Assembly (NCBI GenBank): GCA_016584495.1
Contig: WAID01000015.1
Location: forward strand, 806,501 to 870,500
DNA from: Celoporthe dispersa
Lineage: Eukaryota; Ascomycota; Sordariomycetes; Diaporthales; Cryphonectriaceae
Length of the DNA stretch: 64,000 nucleotides
Direction: 5' to 3'
The position numbers and the translations under genes were made by a program. Below the pieces are notes generated by a model. That model made no database searches. It was not told the origin of the DNA and was given only the letters and a program-made list of their open reading frames with translations. Positions 44,322 to 56,966 of this stretch are shown in pieces (position 1 is the first letter of the stretch; the number at the start of each line of letters is the position of its first letter).

Positions 44322-45323
44322 TCAGGCCGAGGGCCCCCGCAGGAAGCCCGCGACATCAGCGAGCATGTCCCCAGAGAGTGCATGGCCCACGCCATCGTAA
44401 GCCCTCCACACAACAGGCCCGAGCCCGAGACGGGGGAGGACCTCGGATGCTTGTCTACTTCCTTCGATGTAGATCTGCCGGTCGTCTTGTCCGTGGCAGA
44501 GGAGGACGGGTGTCGTGCCTTGGCCGTGCTGCAGAGCTGGGTGCCCCTCCCTGGGCAGCTCGATCTCCTCCCGCAGCCATTCTATCGCCGAGGAGGCCGG
44601 TCCGCCCCTAGCCTCGCCGTCCTCTGGAGCCGCTGCCTGCTCGAAAGGGTCAAAGACGTCGTCATCGTCCTCCTCCGCACTACCATCACCAGCGCGGGCA
44701 GCCGAGTCTAGGTGCGTGGCGATCTGAGCCTGATAAGGCAGCCTCCCAGCCATTCCCACCACCGCCCCCAGCCCTCCTCCGCCGTCGTCCCACAGCAGGG
44801 CAGCAACCAGGCTTGCCGCCGCCCCCTGGCTGAACCCCCCCAGCACGACACTCCGCGCGTTACCCAGTATCCTCGCCTCCGCGGCGATCAGCCCGTGCAG
44901 GAACCTCACCGTGTCCCCGAGCCCGGTGGTCTGCAGGCCCTCGTCGTACCGCGCGTCCACGACGTCGCCCGACCGCCCCGGGCTGCAGTGCCAGTCGTCG
45001 AACCACTGGCGGATGATGCTGCGCCTGTATACGGTGGCGCGCTGCTTGCGGGCCCAGGGGAAGACGAACTTGGCGTCTGGGAGGGCCTCCTGGAGGGAGG
45101 TGGGCGTCCCGCTGGCTGCTGGGCTCGGTGCGGCGACAGGCGCGGTGTCGCGGCCCAGTTCGTGGGCGAAGCTGGGAAGCTTGTGGAGGCGGGAGCCTGA
45201 GATGTCTGCGCTGAAGGCGTCTGCCCTGCCGCCGCGGCCGTGGAGCAAGATGATGGTGTGTCTGTGGGTGCCCGAGAGAGGGGCCAGGATGAGGGGCTCT
45301 GGGAACGCGTCTTCAAGGGGCAT
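44322..45323 (-). CDS. Phospholipase/carboxylesterase-family hydrolase (acyl-protein-thioesterase-like)
   Basis: The protein is 333 aa from the ATG of MPLEDAFPEPLIL. The open frame runs further upstream, so a longer N terminus is possible. It is an alpha/beta hydrolase: the strand HTIILLHGRGG (oxyanion region), the nucleophile elbow GGFSQGAAAS, the acid region VLLCHGQDD and the terminal GVGHALSG with the catalytic His. The order and spacing match acyl-protein thioesterases and related carboxylesterases. Two insertions are family-atypical: a Pro/Ala/Ser-rich loop before FPWARK and an acidic loop (SAEEDDDDVFDPFEQ) in the middle. There is no signal peptide, so it is probably cytosolic. It converges with the cerato-platanin gene across 280 bp. 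Confidence 0.82.
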   Translation of the reverse strand: MPLEDAFPEPLILAPLSGTHRHTIILLHGRGGRADAFSADISGSRLHKLPSFAHELGRDTAPVAAPSPAASGTPTSLQEALPDAKFVFPWARKQRATVYRRSIIRQWFDDWHCSPGRSGDVVDARYDEGLQTTGLGDTVRFLHGLIAAEARILGNARSVVLGGFSQGAAASLVAALLWDDGGGGLGAVVGMAGRLPYQAQIATHLDSAARAGDGSAEEDDDDVFDPFEQAAAPEDGEARGGPASSAIEWLREEIELPREGHPALQHGQGTTPVLLCHGQDDRQIYIEGSRQASEVLPRLGLGPVVWRAYDGVGHALSGDMLADVAGFLRGPSA

Positions 45324-46146
45324 CTCTGGGGACCGCGTGGCCTTGAAATGGGTGGGTGTTTCTGGAAAGGCCCGTGAGGAGGAATCTCTCGGATCACAGA
45401 GCTCATGACGCGAGGGTTTCTTTTGCACAGCACAATTAGCCTGTCCTCTGGAAGCCCTTCTCCGACAGTTAGTTACAAAGTTCCACCAACGAAGAAATCG
45501 AGTATTCTTCTCAGCTAGAGGGCTGATGAGTCCTCCTGCCCTGAGACTACACAAATTTGCTGTTGCTTGGGCATTGCTGATATCAACTTGCGTGGATAGA
45601 TATTCTAGCAGAGGAGGGACAGGAAAGGCGAGGTAGCCTCTGCTGTATCAAATAGGCCCGTAGAGAATCAACAGAAAATCACAGCTAGTCGGTCCATCAT
45701 GAGACCGAAGTGTCAAATAGTTGTTGTTGAGCACCAGCGTCAATCAGGTCCGGAGTCGAGGTCTACTGTATGTCAGTACTTTTACAGCAGGGGGGGTTGT
45801 GAAAATCGACGCTGGAGTTCGCTGTTAAGCTAGGCACTGAACACCGAACAGCACCCAATCAATCAGCGTAGTGTGTAGTCCTCTACACGCTAACCAACCA
45901 CCCCCTGCTGTGGCCTGCGTCACAAGCCCCCCCCGCCTTACGGTACTGTACGTGACGACTCTTCTTCTTCAAGGCTGCATTGCCACACCTATCGACCAGC
46001 ATTTCCATTTCCCAACACCTCGATCGCTCTGACATATCGATTCTCGTATAAGGACCTCTGAACGAGATGACGAACCATTCATCCACATAGAGAGGTCTTC
46101 TTTATACCTGACGCAAGCAGCGGCAGACTGCCCAGTCCTTTCCAGC
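45324..46146. other. Divergent intergenic region before the RNase T2 gene
   Basis: This contains promoters of the esterase and RNase T2 genes. The esterase frame stays open to about 45554 on the minus strand, so its 5' end may extend into it. Nothing else is supported. Confidence 0.4.
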
Positions 46147-47193
46147 ATGCCCTCCCTCCGCGCAGCACTGGCATACGCCAGCAGCTTTTTGTCACAGATT
46201 CCCATCCTGCAGGACATACCGAATCCCTTCCAGCCATCTGTCAGCTCCGGTCTGCAGGGCGTCGGAGAAATTTTGTCCCACCCTAGCGACAGCAGCGGCG
46301 GCGGCGGCAGTTATGTAGGCGGCGTCGACGTAACAGCCTACGCACCCCTCAGCGGCGCACCCTCTTGTCCTATCAACGGACCCCTCAGCTGTCACAACAG
46401 CACGCCGGTCGCGGGCGATCAGTCGTGCTGCTTTATCTATCCCGGCGGCAGGATACTGCTGACGCAGTTCTGGGATCGCGAGGTCCATGTCGGTGGCTCG
46501 GAGGAGGACTGGACCCTCCACGGGCTGTGGTAAGCGCAGTTGTCTCTCTCTCCCTCCCCCTCTTGTGCCCTCTCTTCCTGGAAAGGATATAGTATGGGAA
46601 GACTGACGGGTGCCCCCTGGTGTAGGCCCGACCTCTGCGACGGCACCTACAACACCTACTGCGGCATGTCGCCCAGGTTCACCAACATCACCTCCGTCCT
46701 CTCCTCCTACAACCAGACCGACCTGCTCGCCTTCATGGACCGGTACTGGGTCGCCGACCGCGGCTCCAACGCCAACCTGTGGATGCACGAGTATAACAAG
46801 CACGCTACCTGCATCAACACCCTTTCCCCCTCCTGTTACCAGCCAGGCTACGCCGCCGGGCAGGAGGTCGTCGACTACTTCACCCGCGCCACGGGCCTGT
46901 TCAAGATGCTGGACACGTATACCGCCCTCGAGCTGAAGGGCATCACCCCTCACGCCAGGCGCCACTACCCGCTCGAGGACGTGCGGGCCATCCTCGAGCA
47001 GTTCAGCGGCGGGAGAGTGGTTCTGCGGTGCGGCGGGCGCGGGCGGGACGAGCTTCACGAGGCCTGGTATGTTTACTTTGTGCAGGGCAGCCTGCAGACG
47101 GGCCAGTTCGTCCCGGCGCAGGACTATGGGGCACATGGGGATGCAAATAACTGTGTCCCGTGGGTCAGGTACCTGCCGAAGAAACACAAATGA
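46147..47193 (+). CDS. RNase T2 family endoribonuclease
   Basis: The protein is 316 aa. Exon 1 is 46147-46529 and exon 2 is 46626-47193, with a 96-nt intron (GTAAGC to GTGTAG) that splits the Trp codon of catalytic motif CAS1. The spliced motif reads WTLHGLWPDLCDG, with the first catalytic His. CAS2 reads LWMHEYNKHATC and retains His, Glu, Lys and His; the usual Gly before Thr/Ser-Cys is Ala here. Cysteine pairs around SCPINGPLSCHN and QSCCFIYPGG are typical of the fungal group. The N terminus (MPSLRAALAYASSFLSQIPIL) is only weakly hydrophobic, so secretion or vacuolar targeting is expected from the family but not obvious here. The enzyme cleaves single-stranded RNA through a 2',3'-cyclic phosphate. 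It lies 3 kb from the cerato-platanin gene. Confidence 0.93.
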
Positions 47194-48201
47194 AAGAAAG
47201 GGTGGGATGGGATGGTTTCTCGCGTCCCAAGTCATTTTTCGCTGGTGTTTGGCGTTCGGGGGCGGTGGCTAGATGGGATCATGGCTGCCCAATCTGTCTA
47301 TCTGGTTATGAGGCGGGATCCCCCCCCCCTCCTTTTGGTGGGTGTCACAAGCTGCCTACGGCCACGTTGGACCGACTCTACGATAGCTTTGTTCAATACA
47401 GCGGAGCCTAAGCTGTCCACTTTCCTGTACAAACACCACCCAGCTGCCTCGCTAGAGCGTGTCAAACAAAAGCCTGCACCCGTCACAACACAGACCAGAA
47501 GGCCCTGCGGCGGCGGCAGCGACGACAACAACAACCACGAGGCGAGGTGGAACGGTATCTCCAGCTCCATCAACGCCCACTTCCCACGTGGCTGTCCTCT
47601 GCCGCTTGACACTCCCCCGCGATCCACACCTCTCAAGAGAGCCCGCAGTGTCGCCCACCCGGGCCCCCGGCGATGTGGGTTCCCCACTCTCGTTCTCGGC
47701 CTCCGTCCGATGCTGCTTCGGGCTGTCTCACCAACTCCTCGGACCCAAGAACATGGTCTGTCAGCCGCAAGAGGAGTAGGACGGGGAGCGGACAGACACA
47801 CGGGCGCGTATCTGGCCAGCAGAGGGAATCCTACCCCCACCCGAGAAATGTGGTATCGATCTTATTCGGCGTGGTATGAAAAACTGTCACCCTGCAGCTT
47901 GTCTGGATCGATGCAAGAAAGAAAACCCCTACGTTTAAGTAGCGAAGGAAGGCAGGCATATGACCTATGGGCCAGAGGACAAACTAGGCGAGGGATCTGT
48001 TGTCTGCGCTGGTGGTGGCAAGTGTGCGCAGGAACAACTCTGCCCTCATACACGTTCCCAAACTTCATCGACGAAGCGCCAAAGGGAAGAAGGAGGGGCA
48101 GAGGGTTCCGTTAAAAGACCTGCACTGGGAGACACTCCTTCTCGAGAGAAAGAAAGAGACAGAAAGACAAAGATAGGGAGAGCATATGGACCCCTGTGAT
48201 C

Positions 48202-48206
<5 letters not shown>

Positions 48207-48234
<28 letters not shown>
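48207..48234. repeat. (GA)n microsatellite
   Basis: About 14 GA dinucleotides, in a region with further GA-rich tracts on both sides. Confidence 0.95.
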
Positions 48235-49012
48235 CCAGAAATTGAGACCATCGGGCGTATCATGGGCCACTGGCCGGGGCCCATCTCACTCAAGTTCATG
48301 CATCAAGATGGTCTCTAACAACCGACCGAACCCTCGACACCACCTCTCTCTGTCTTCTCTTCGAGAAACTAAAAATACCATAAGGCCTGGGGAAAGATCC
48401 TGCTCTCGAATCCTGCTCGACTAGGGCCGCTGCCCCCTCATGAGATGCGTATGTGTGTGGGAAGAGGAGAAGGAGGAGGAGGCGGAGGAGGAGAAGGACC
48501 GGCAGGTAGATCAGATCCTGCACATGCATACGCAGCGCCCCCCAAAGGGGTGGTGTTGTTCTCGTGAATGGGAAGTCAAGCGTTGTGAGAACATTCGACG
48601 CCGGCGACAGCTGTGGATCCGTCCCTCCTAGGCTCTAAGATGATGTGTCTTTTTAGGTTATCACAAGAGAGCCAGCCGCCAGTCAGATGTGCGCAGGTGA
48701 CGACCGTAGCGCCTGGGCCTCTCTACGCATTGGTTCAGTACGTAAGGAGAACAGATGGCTCGCTCCGCGTTGCCTGAAGCACCTATTAGTTTGAGAGGTA
48801 TTCGGTCTGCCATATTGTCAGTTGATGCCTTGGACACACCCTCCAGCAAGGTCTGTCCGCGAGAAGAGCCCACTCAAGGCGCAGATGAGGCGCGCAGCCC
48901 GGGCATGAACGCGAAGAACGGTGTGTCGTGGGACTCTGCTATGGTAGCAGCAAGGGTGGGAATGGAATAAATGTTACCGGCGGCCCTTTGCCGCTCTGGG
49001 CCACCGACCTCT

Positions 49013-49028
49013 TCTCTCTCTCTCTCTC
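49013..49028. repeat. (CT)n microsatellite
   Basis: A short CT dinucleotide run in intergenic DNA. Confidence 0.85.
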
Positions 49029-52000
49029 TTCCTCTCCCCACAGCTCCCAGGATCCAGATTCAGGCCTGTTTCGAAAGTTCGAGTGCCGGGATTACTCTTG
49101 GTGGGCTGGGAGGCATCTCCGACGTTTTAAGATTATTCATTACTATTCGGCCCACGGAGGCAGCAAGGCTGGTGTTTCCGCCCGTCCGAAGAGAGAGAGA
49201 TCTTGCAGCAATGAGAATTCGATATACCCTTTTTTTCTTTTCTTTCTCCGTCTCCTTCTGCTTTCCTTCCATTGTCGATGCTCATCATCCCCTGATCTGC
49301 AGTGCAAGGTATGGTTTTGTGACGGTGAGGGCTCTTTTTGACCCATGAGGAATACTGTTCACTGTGTGCGCGCATGTATGCCTTTTTTCTTTTCTTTCTT
49401 TTCTTGGGAAGAAATAAAATAAAATAAATAAAATCTTTTACCTTTTCTTGACCCGCTGCGTGGTGTTGTGGGCCCTGTTGTTGCTCTTATTTTTATGGGC
49501 ACTGTACCGGCTTCGGTTGCCGTAGCGCCAGTGGCCCCAGGAATGTTTGCTCTTGGTTTCATCACTCATCACGGCTTGTTTTGTCAAAGTTACGTTGACG
49601 GCATTCTGCTATGTAACTCTGCCATATGGAGATTCTGCGCAGGCTGTTTAATAGCGGTGCCTTTTAACTTCGTGACAGCTGCACTGTAACATGGCATGGC
49701 AGGGTACATCTACTTCACGATGATGATGATGACCAAGGTTTCTTCAGCGGGAAAAACCCTACTTAAGCTAGGAACAAGACTGTTAGTAGACCTGTTTAGC
49801 GTCCAGGGGAACGAAAAGAAGAAGGTTTGGAAGGTCTATAGAAGGCCTTTTTTTTTCTTCTTTCTCTCCAGGTCAATGTCGCACTGTTAGTAACAAAGCT
49901 GGCGATCTGACGCGAGTGCGACGGCATTTCAACATCTATTCGGCTCTCGTCTCCTAATGGCTGGCTGGTGTTGAAGCCGTGCCAGGCGGACGTGGGACAC
50001 AGCATGAAGAACAGCATCGCACACGGTCGCATGTCAAGCCAAGTGCCGCCGGATACCCGTACCGCTGTCGGTGGATGAAGGGTGCGTGCGGGAGGCAGTC
50101 CGTGTCACACATACCCTCGAGGCGAGTAAAGTAAAGATCTTTGAAGAGCTTCTCTCAGAACTAAGACCGATCTCAGGACCGAGAAAGGAAAAGAAAGAAG
50201 AAGAAAAAAAAAAACTTTTCTTTGTTCGTCAGCTGGTGTCGCAATCCGAGAGGCACGTCGCTGGTACCGAGACATGGACCACACTGCGCTCTTTGTCTCC
50301 CCGGCTCGGGATCGAGACGATCGTCGTCATTTTTTTTTTTTTGAGGCACAGCAGGTGGCGGCCCATGGGTTGCTAAACAAAGTCTCGCGTGACGAAGACG
50401 GCTCTCGGATGGGTGACGAGGGTTTGTGTCTCGGGAGGGCGATTTCAGCTAGCGACCCCCAGCACTCCCGGGCATGTACCATAGTAGAGCCATGGTATGT
50501 GGTAATTAGTACTGGAGCACCAATCCGGTGACTGAGCCGACAACCGCCTGACAGCCTCGGTCGCGGTCTGGCGCGTGCCCTGCGCTGCGCTGCCCTGTCT
50601 TGACTCGAATGACGGGCAGAAGGGGAGGACAAAATAATAATCCGTGAGTGGAGCCGATCCAGGCGGGTGGCTTGGTTCAATTCTCTTCGTCCATCATCAT
50701 CATCATGTTTATTTGGCGAGACCAGACACCGAGGCTGATGAGGAGAAGAAGCAAGAAGAGGACAGACAGACAAGACTGGTCACGAGATGAACGACAGATG
50801 TCGAACGCCATGCTGTGTCATGCCATCCCACTTAAGGACGGGGCACCATGTAAAGGAAAGAGGGGGTGGGATCATGGTGATGAGGATCGAGGGGGGAGAA
50901 CACGCAGACCACGACACCACGATCAATCCTGAAATGGGCATTGGGGCAGAGTTGGACGCCAGTCGATTAGGGCCGGGTGGAAGATGCCTCTTCAGGCAAT
51001 TGTACCCGGGGCAAGCCCGCCTCTAGCAGATCAGCTCTTGCTGTTCGCTACCAGAGCGCGGAGCACGCTGCGCCCAGGCGTTCCCAGCCTGTTGGGCTGT
51101 TAGTGCTGCCTGACCTGACCTGACCTTGCCATGACGGAACTGCGGTACGTACTTGTATACACTGGGTATGTGCATGGTTTAAGCCTGAACACAACGTTAC
51201 GATCGTTCTGTGGGCCACTGACAGCTGCGAGATCAGGGCCAGCCTTCCAGGGGGGGAAAGAGATCATCACCAAATCAGCACAGAGAAGAAGGCTTGAGGC
51301 CTTTTCGTGGTAAATTCACAGTAATAAGATGAAACATCTATCTTTAGCATCAGGTCCTCTCTGTACTATGGTAGAATCTGTACCAAGGGTGACGGAATGT
51401 GTCTAGAAGGACAGGAAATCACCTACGCGCGAGGCAGGGAGCCTCCCTGGATGGATGGATGGATGGGCTGGACCGACCGACCGAGCTGTCCTCGCTGGCA
51501 CCTGGCCACCACGAGAGGGAGGCAAAACACATACTTCGTATTGACGGAGAAGCACAGCCGGATTCTGGGGGCTGCTGGGCTGAGAGACAGCAGTAGTGAG
51601 TGATTCGAGGGGGTTCTTATTCAGCCAAGGCTTTCAGGTCTCTCCTGTTCTGTGGTGAAGCGAGCGCAAGCACAGTCATCCACGGCGGCGCATCATGTAT
51701 GTACGTAAGCCACTCATTCGACTCGAGAGGCTCCGCCCTCTCTTTCATGCGATGTGGACGGTAATTTCGTAGCCTCGCCCTGGAGTGCTACCCAATTCGT
51801 CGTCGGTAGTAGTATTTGCGCCGTGCAGAAGTACTGTGGTAGAAAACAACGAGGACCGGGCCTAAATTATGCGGATGGCGCACCTGGAAGGTGATCCTGT
51901 AACCTGCCTCCAAGGTACGGACGGGCGGTACTGCGGTACCGCAGTTACAGAGTACAGGGTAGGGTATGAATGGGGCCTGAGGATCCTGGAGCTAAGCCCA

Positions 52001-53088
52001 GCCAGGCCCTAGCGCTTCAACCCCCCCCCAAACCAGCAAGGTTTTATGGGCGGTCTCCTCCGCATTCTTCGCCCGCGCGCCCACCTACCGGGCCCAGGCA
52101 CTCCAGGCCCATTACTCCAGGCCTGAACATGCTGGGGCCGGGGCCAAGGACCCCCGGGTGGTCCTGCCCCCTTGGCCCTTATCCCTACCGCCCCTCCACC
52201 CCCTGCTCTCCCTCTAATCCGTACTGTACTTAGTACCCCCTACCCAGGCTGAATCCCCCCTTCTCAGTGGCTCCCCATCCGCACCAGACACTCTTTCCCC
52301 CCCTCCAGATCCCACTTTTCTTCTCCTCATCATCCGGTGGTGGCCCACCCATCCTCTTCTCGACGCCGTCTGTTTTCCCTCCCCCTACTCGCAACAACTC
52401 GACTCGACATCTGTCTCGCCATTCTTCCCTTGCGAGAATAGTGGCATTCCTTTTTTTTGTGTTGTTTTATCTCTCCTTGTTTTGCCTCCTCCGAGAGAGC
52501 CGTTGTTTAAGAAGAACAAGAAAAAACCAAAACTTCTCTAGATACCCCGGCATCCTTCGACGACGCCTCTCCTTCTTTTTGAATATTCACGAATTTATCC
52601 GAGCGACAGTGTCGGTGCAGACAAGCGAGCCATTTCCCCGGATTTGGGCGTTGCTTCTTCCCCGCGGTTTTATAACATTGGAACCTTCAACGGCCCGATT
52701 ACAATTGCGACCTCCCCCAGGCTGCATGAACCCCCCCAGCCATTGCTTCTGCACGTGGATATCGACTCTCTAGCTCAATCACACTTCCCATCTGAACACA
52801 TCGGTTACTCAAAAGGACAACCTCTACGTCCCAGGTTCCACAGACAGACTGCGGAGGCGGTGCATGTCCTAGACCTCCCGGCGGATACGACCAACCATCT
52901 TTTCTCTGAGGGCCTCTTTCGGTGGAACTGATCACATCACAACAGTAACGACTCACACGATCCGGTGGCGGTCTTTTTTTTCCCCCTGGAAAGAGAAGAA
53001 GGAAAGGAAGAAAAAAAAAGGGAACAAAAAACATTTCATCTATTATCTGGACGAGAGGAGGCGAGCGCGCGCCTCGACTTTGTCCACG

Positions 53089-55394
53089 ATGACGAGCGCG
53101 GTGAAGAGGGCTTGCGATGCTTGCCATCGACGCAAGGTCAAGTGTGACGGAATCAACCCCTGCCGAAACTGCAACACTGCTTCTCTCAACTGCACATACA
53201 ATGCAGTACCCCAGAAGAAAGGCCCCAAGGGCTCCAGGGCCAAGGTCATCAGCGCGCTGCGCGAGGATCAGAAACTGCAGAGCCTGTCGGCTCAGGTGCA
53301 GAGCCGTCTGAACGGCATCCCGGGCCCACCAGTCGCTCCATCTCTGGCTCCCACGCCCGGCCTGTTGACCGGCGACATGATGAGGGAGTGCATGGATTTT
53401 TACTTCGCCAACATGTACCCGCACATGCCTATTCTCAACCGCCAGCGCCTGGAGCAGCAGGTTCCCTACATGGACCAGGTCCTGGATACCTATTGCCTCC
53501 TCACCTCGCTGTGCGCCCTCATGATGATCCAGCCGGGCATGGGGATTCCCGGTGGTGACCCTTTGCCCTGGACAGCATGCCCGGGGCCAACATCGTGTCG
53601 AGCACTGTGTTGATGGAAGAGACCATCCGCGTGAGGAAAGGTTTTGACTACACCGAGTCGCCGTCTCTTAACACCTTCGCCACCAGCTACTTCCTGTTTG
53701 CTTGCTACTATGGCCTCGACATGCACGAGAAGGCCTGGTTCCACCTGCGAGAAGCAGCGACGATGATGCACATTGTCGGGATGAACAGGGAGGAGGTGTA
53801 CGCACAGATGGATCCGGTAGAGTCCTCCCTGAGGAGACGGCTCTACTGGCTCTTCTTTGCCACAGAAAGGTAAGCTGCCCTCGTTCTTTTTACATTGTAT
53901 ATCTCTTCTTGCGAGGCTGACCGGATCTCCTCTCATCTAGAGCCTATGCCTTGCAGCGCAACAGACCGTTGACGCTTCAGGCGACCATCAACTTGCCCAC
54001 CGCAGCCGACGACCCGACGGATCCTGGCGCCCGCCAGCTGGAGCGCTTCTTGCTTCTCGTCAACCTGTTCCGGCCATTTGACGATGCCTTCGTCTCGACC
54101 TGGAACAGGACCCGCAGTAACTGGTCTGCCGCTCACATCCAAAGCCTGCAAAAACAGCTCGCAGATATACTACCATCATTCCTGAACTACGGCGACTCGC
54201 AACTCGCCGACATCAGAACCAACCAGCAGTGGATCAAGACGATGAACTGGCAACTCACCATGAACAACGGCAATGTCAGCGCAGGCGGTGATGAGGCCCT
54301 GGTCTACCAGCAGTACGCCGCCAACCTGACGAGCAGCCTCCTGTCGGGTGCATCATCCCTTCAGGGGTCGGACATGGCGTCCACGTCATTGGTATGGTCC
54401 CTCCTTGTACCGATCTCATAATCCTGCTTCTGACGAGTGGGCTAACATTGTACACTAGTTGACCAAGGTGTTCGAGGTCGCCTGCACCCTGATCGAGGCT
54501 CTGGGCTTGCACCCTGCCTCTCGCGACCCCTTCTCGCCGGGGCCGCGCGAACAGCTCAACCCCTTGTTGAATGTCCTCTCGATGCTGCGAAACGGTGATC
54601 ATCGGTTCATCCCGCTCCTGCTCAGCAAGGTCCACGATGTACTGCCGAAGCTCGTCAGCCCGATGCTCCTGAACGTCCCCGACAGCGTGGCCAACAACGC
54701 CTGCAGCGTCGACATCTTTGACGGCTTCGGCAACGCAGGGATGGCCCAACCGCCGGCGATGCTTGACGGCTACGAGAAGAAGTACCCAAGCCCCGACTCT
54801 AGCAGCTCGCAGGCAGGCGTCTCGTCGAACAATGACATGAATTCGCCCTTTGTGAGCTCGCCCATGTCGCCGGCGGCAGACTTCTCACACGGCATGCCGA
54901 ACAGCTCATTCAACACCATGTCAGACGTGATGATGACCCAGATGACACAACCAACACCGGTGTCACACAACCTGCAGATCCCTACCACGAACCCCCCACA
55001 AACACCACACTCGCAACACCCACCTCACACGCCGATAGCCCCCATGCCAACCATGAGCCAGCACATGCAGAACAGCCTACACACACCTCTAGAACAACCG
55101 CCGAACCTCTCCCTCAACCACCAGACCCAGAACTTCGGACAGTCCTTCAACCAGGGCATGTCCTTCGCCGCCATGCATGGCCTGGGACAGGACATGAGCA
55201 CGAACAGCATGGTCCAGAGACAAGGGCCATCCCGGGCCAACAGTTTTGCAATGGCGCCGAACCCACAACTACGAACGATAGGCGACTTTCAAGCTCTCCA
55301 GAGGGCCAACTCGGACATGGCCTCCCTGGGCTCGCTCGGGATGAGCAGTGGTCTGCCGGTCGGAACGGACATGGACTTCAGCGGGCTACGGTAG
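53089..55394 (+). CDS. Zn2Cys6 binuclear cluster transcription factor (frame interrupted by one base)
   Basis: This is a nuclear regulator. Exons are 53089-53869, 53941-54391 and 54459-55394; introns are 71 nt (GTAAGC to ATCTAG) and 67 nt (GTATGG to ACTAG). The zinc cluster is at residues 9-35, C-x2-C-x6-C-x5-C-x2-C-x6-C, within RACDACHRRKVKCDGINPC. A basic linker (PQKKGPKGSRAKV) follows, of the type seen in Mal-type sugar-utilisation activators. The middle region holds the fungal-specific regulatory domain (DFYFANMYPHMPILN, LREAATMMHIVGMNREE, RRRLYWLFFATER). The C-terminal 150 residues are Asn/Gln/Met/Pro-rich and probably activating. The frame breaks at 53559-53566: upstream ends GIPGGDP and the neighbouring frame continues DSMPGANIVSS. 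One added base gives 722 aa. The target pathway is not readable. Confidence 0.88.
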
Positions 55395-55559
55395 TCCTCA
55401 TATCGATGCAGGACTGGCTGCACACAAACTTGAATGTATGACAAAAAAAAAAAGGGGCATTTTTGCATTCGACCTTCACACCGTACTCTCGAAAGTTAGC
55501 GACGAGATTACTTTTGGTTTATTTTTCCTTTTAACTATCTACCTTTGAACACTACATAT

Positions 55560-55578
55560 ACACACACACACACACACA
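55560..55578. repeat. (CA)n microsatellite
   Basis: A CA dinucleotide run downstream of the Zn2Cys6 regulator gene. Confidence 0.9.
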
Positions 55579-56261
55579 TGAACATATCCTGTGGATGGCT
55601 GGCTTGACATCATGAGCTTGGTTTTTATGACAAACTTTTGCATGGGTTCACACAGAAGGAGAGGAAATTCTGCATATTCTGATTGCGTCTTGCTATGGGC
55701 ACCTCTGGCAGCAGAAGAAGCTCGCTCTTATATGAGCCTTTGACGTCGGGAAGACGGAGCTACTCGCGAAGTTTCTGTACCTACTGCGCACACGTTGAAT
55801 GAGAATGAGAATTAAGGTCATTATTGCATCACATACTGGCGTCCATCTTGACTTGCCACGTCCCCAGTGTCCTCTGCGCGTGATGATGGCTTGACCTGGC
55901 CATGCGGGAGTCAGTCAAGGGGTGGGATCTACTTGAGCAGGGGAGGACAAAACAGAGGGGGCGAGAGAGCGATGAATGGACCATGAGGGAGGAGATTGGT
56001 GCCCGGTGCCATGCATGATGCGAAGAGAGGGACAATTGCCAGGGAGAGGTGGGTGCCGTTGTCTTAGTTGTAAAAAATGTAGGTTTGTCACAAGGGATAT
56101 CCAGTCCACATTGCTATTTTTTTTCTCGAAATCCTCCACCCAGCTCTCTTCTGCCTCCCCTCATTCAAGCATCATACCACATTCAAAACACACGGGAAAG
56201 AAAAAAGTCAGAATAAAACATTCTACCTCCCATGCTTCACTCATTCCAGTGAACGTCCCTC

Positions 56262-56285
56262 TCTCTCTCTCTCTCGCGCGCGCGC
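56262..56285. repeat. (CT)n-(CG)n compound microsatellite
   Basis: A CT run passes into CGCGCGCGCG. Alternating CG of this kind can adopt unusual helical forms. Confidence 0.85.
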
Positions 56286-56966
56286 CGACTCCGGAGCGAC
56301 CCTGTGTGTTTTCACTCGAGTGGTGGAAAATACAGTACAAGCATTGAGTGAGGGAATGCAGGGCTGCTTGATATTTTGGATCATGATGATCATTTAGCTG
56401 CCTTTATTAGCAGTAGAGTCTCCTGCACCTGTGTGATTTCTCCTCTTTTCTTTTCAGGAGACCTACTTATATTTGTATACAGTACATCTTCTCTGGTTGT
56501 CCCTGTGCATAGGCTCACAGCAACAACCCATAGTGAATATGTCTGTTTACCTGAACATCTCTCTAATTAATGCCTGCGAACTTAGCGGCATTGAGAAGCA
56601 GTTTATTAAAAAAAAAAAAAAAAAAGAGGAAGAAGAAGAGGAAAAAGAAATAGAAACAAGCGCATACGCAAGGGGAGCTCTCGAGGACCAACATGCGAAT
56701 GCAGGTTTCAGCTGGTCTTCGGCTGCCGCGGCATGGATCTGCGGCCCTGTCAGAACTACTGCACTGTATGTACTACAGAACTTGCTGTATGTGTGTGTGC
56801 ATCAGTCCGTGACCACCAGTGCTTAATAATGAATTATCTACATCATGCATACAGCCTGGCGACAAACCAGCCTGACACCAGGTCTCTGCTGCTCTCCACC
56901 AGGGTCCAGCCTGGTCGGCCTTGATCGTCACAGTAACACCTGAGCTCCTGTCCCTGCAACAACATC

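Larger units (their letters stand above)
47194..53088. other. Very long intergenic region upstream of the Zn2Cys6 regulator
   Basis: These 5.9 kb contain simple repeats (48207-48234 and 49013-49028), A/T-rich patches near 49400-49440, and a C/T-rich segment from about 52000 to 52970 that is probably the regulator's leader. The longest frame, 47212-48114 (300 codons, plus), has no domain, no coherent composition and overlaps antisense frames. Regulatory RNA or promoter function is possible but unsupported. Confidence 0.45.
55395..56966 (+). other. Intergenic region between the regulator and glutathione transferase genes
   Basis: This contains the regulator's 3'UTR (AT-rich, 55440-55560), a (CA)n repeat at 55560-55578, a (CT)n(CG)n tract at 56262-56285 and an A17 run near 56609-56625. 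No gene is supported. Confidence 0.45.

Noticed and set aside
47212..48114. 300-codon plus-strand frame
   Set aside because: There is no recognisable domain, composition drifts along its length, and antisense frames of similar size overlap it. It is kept only as part of the gene-desert observation.
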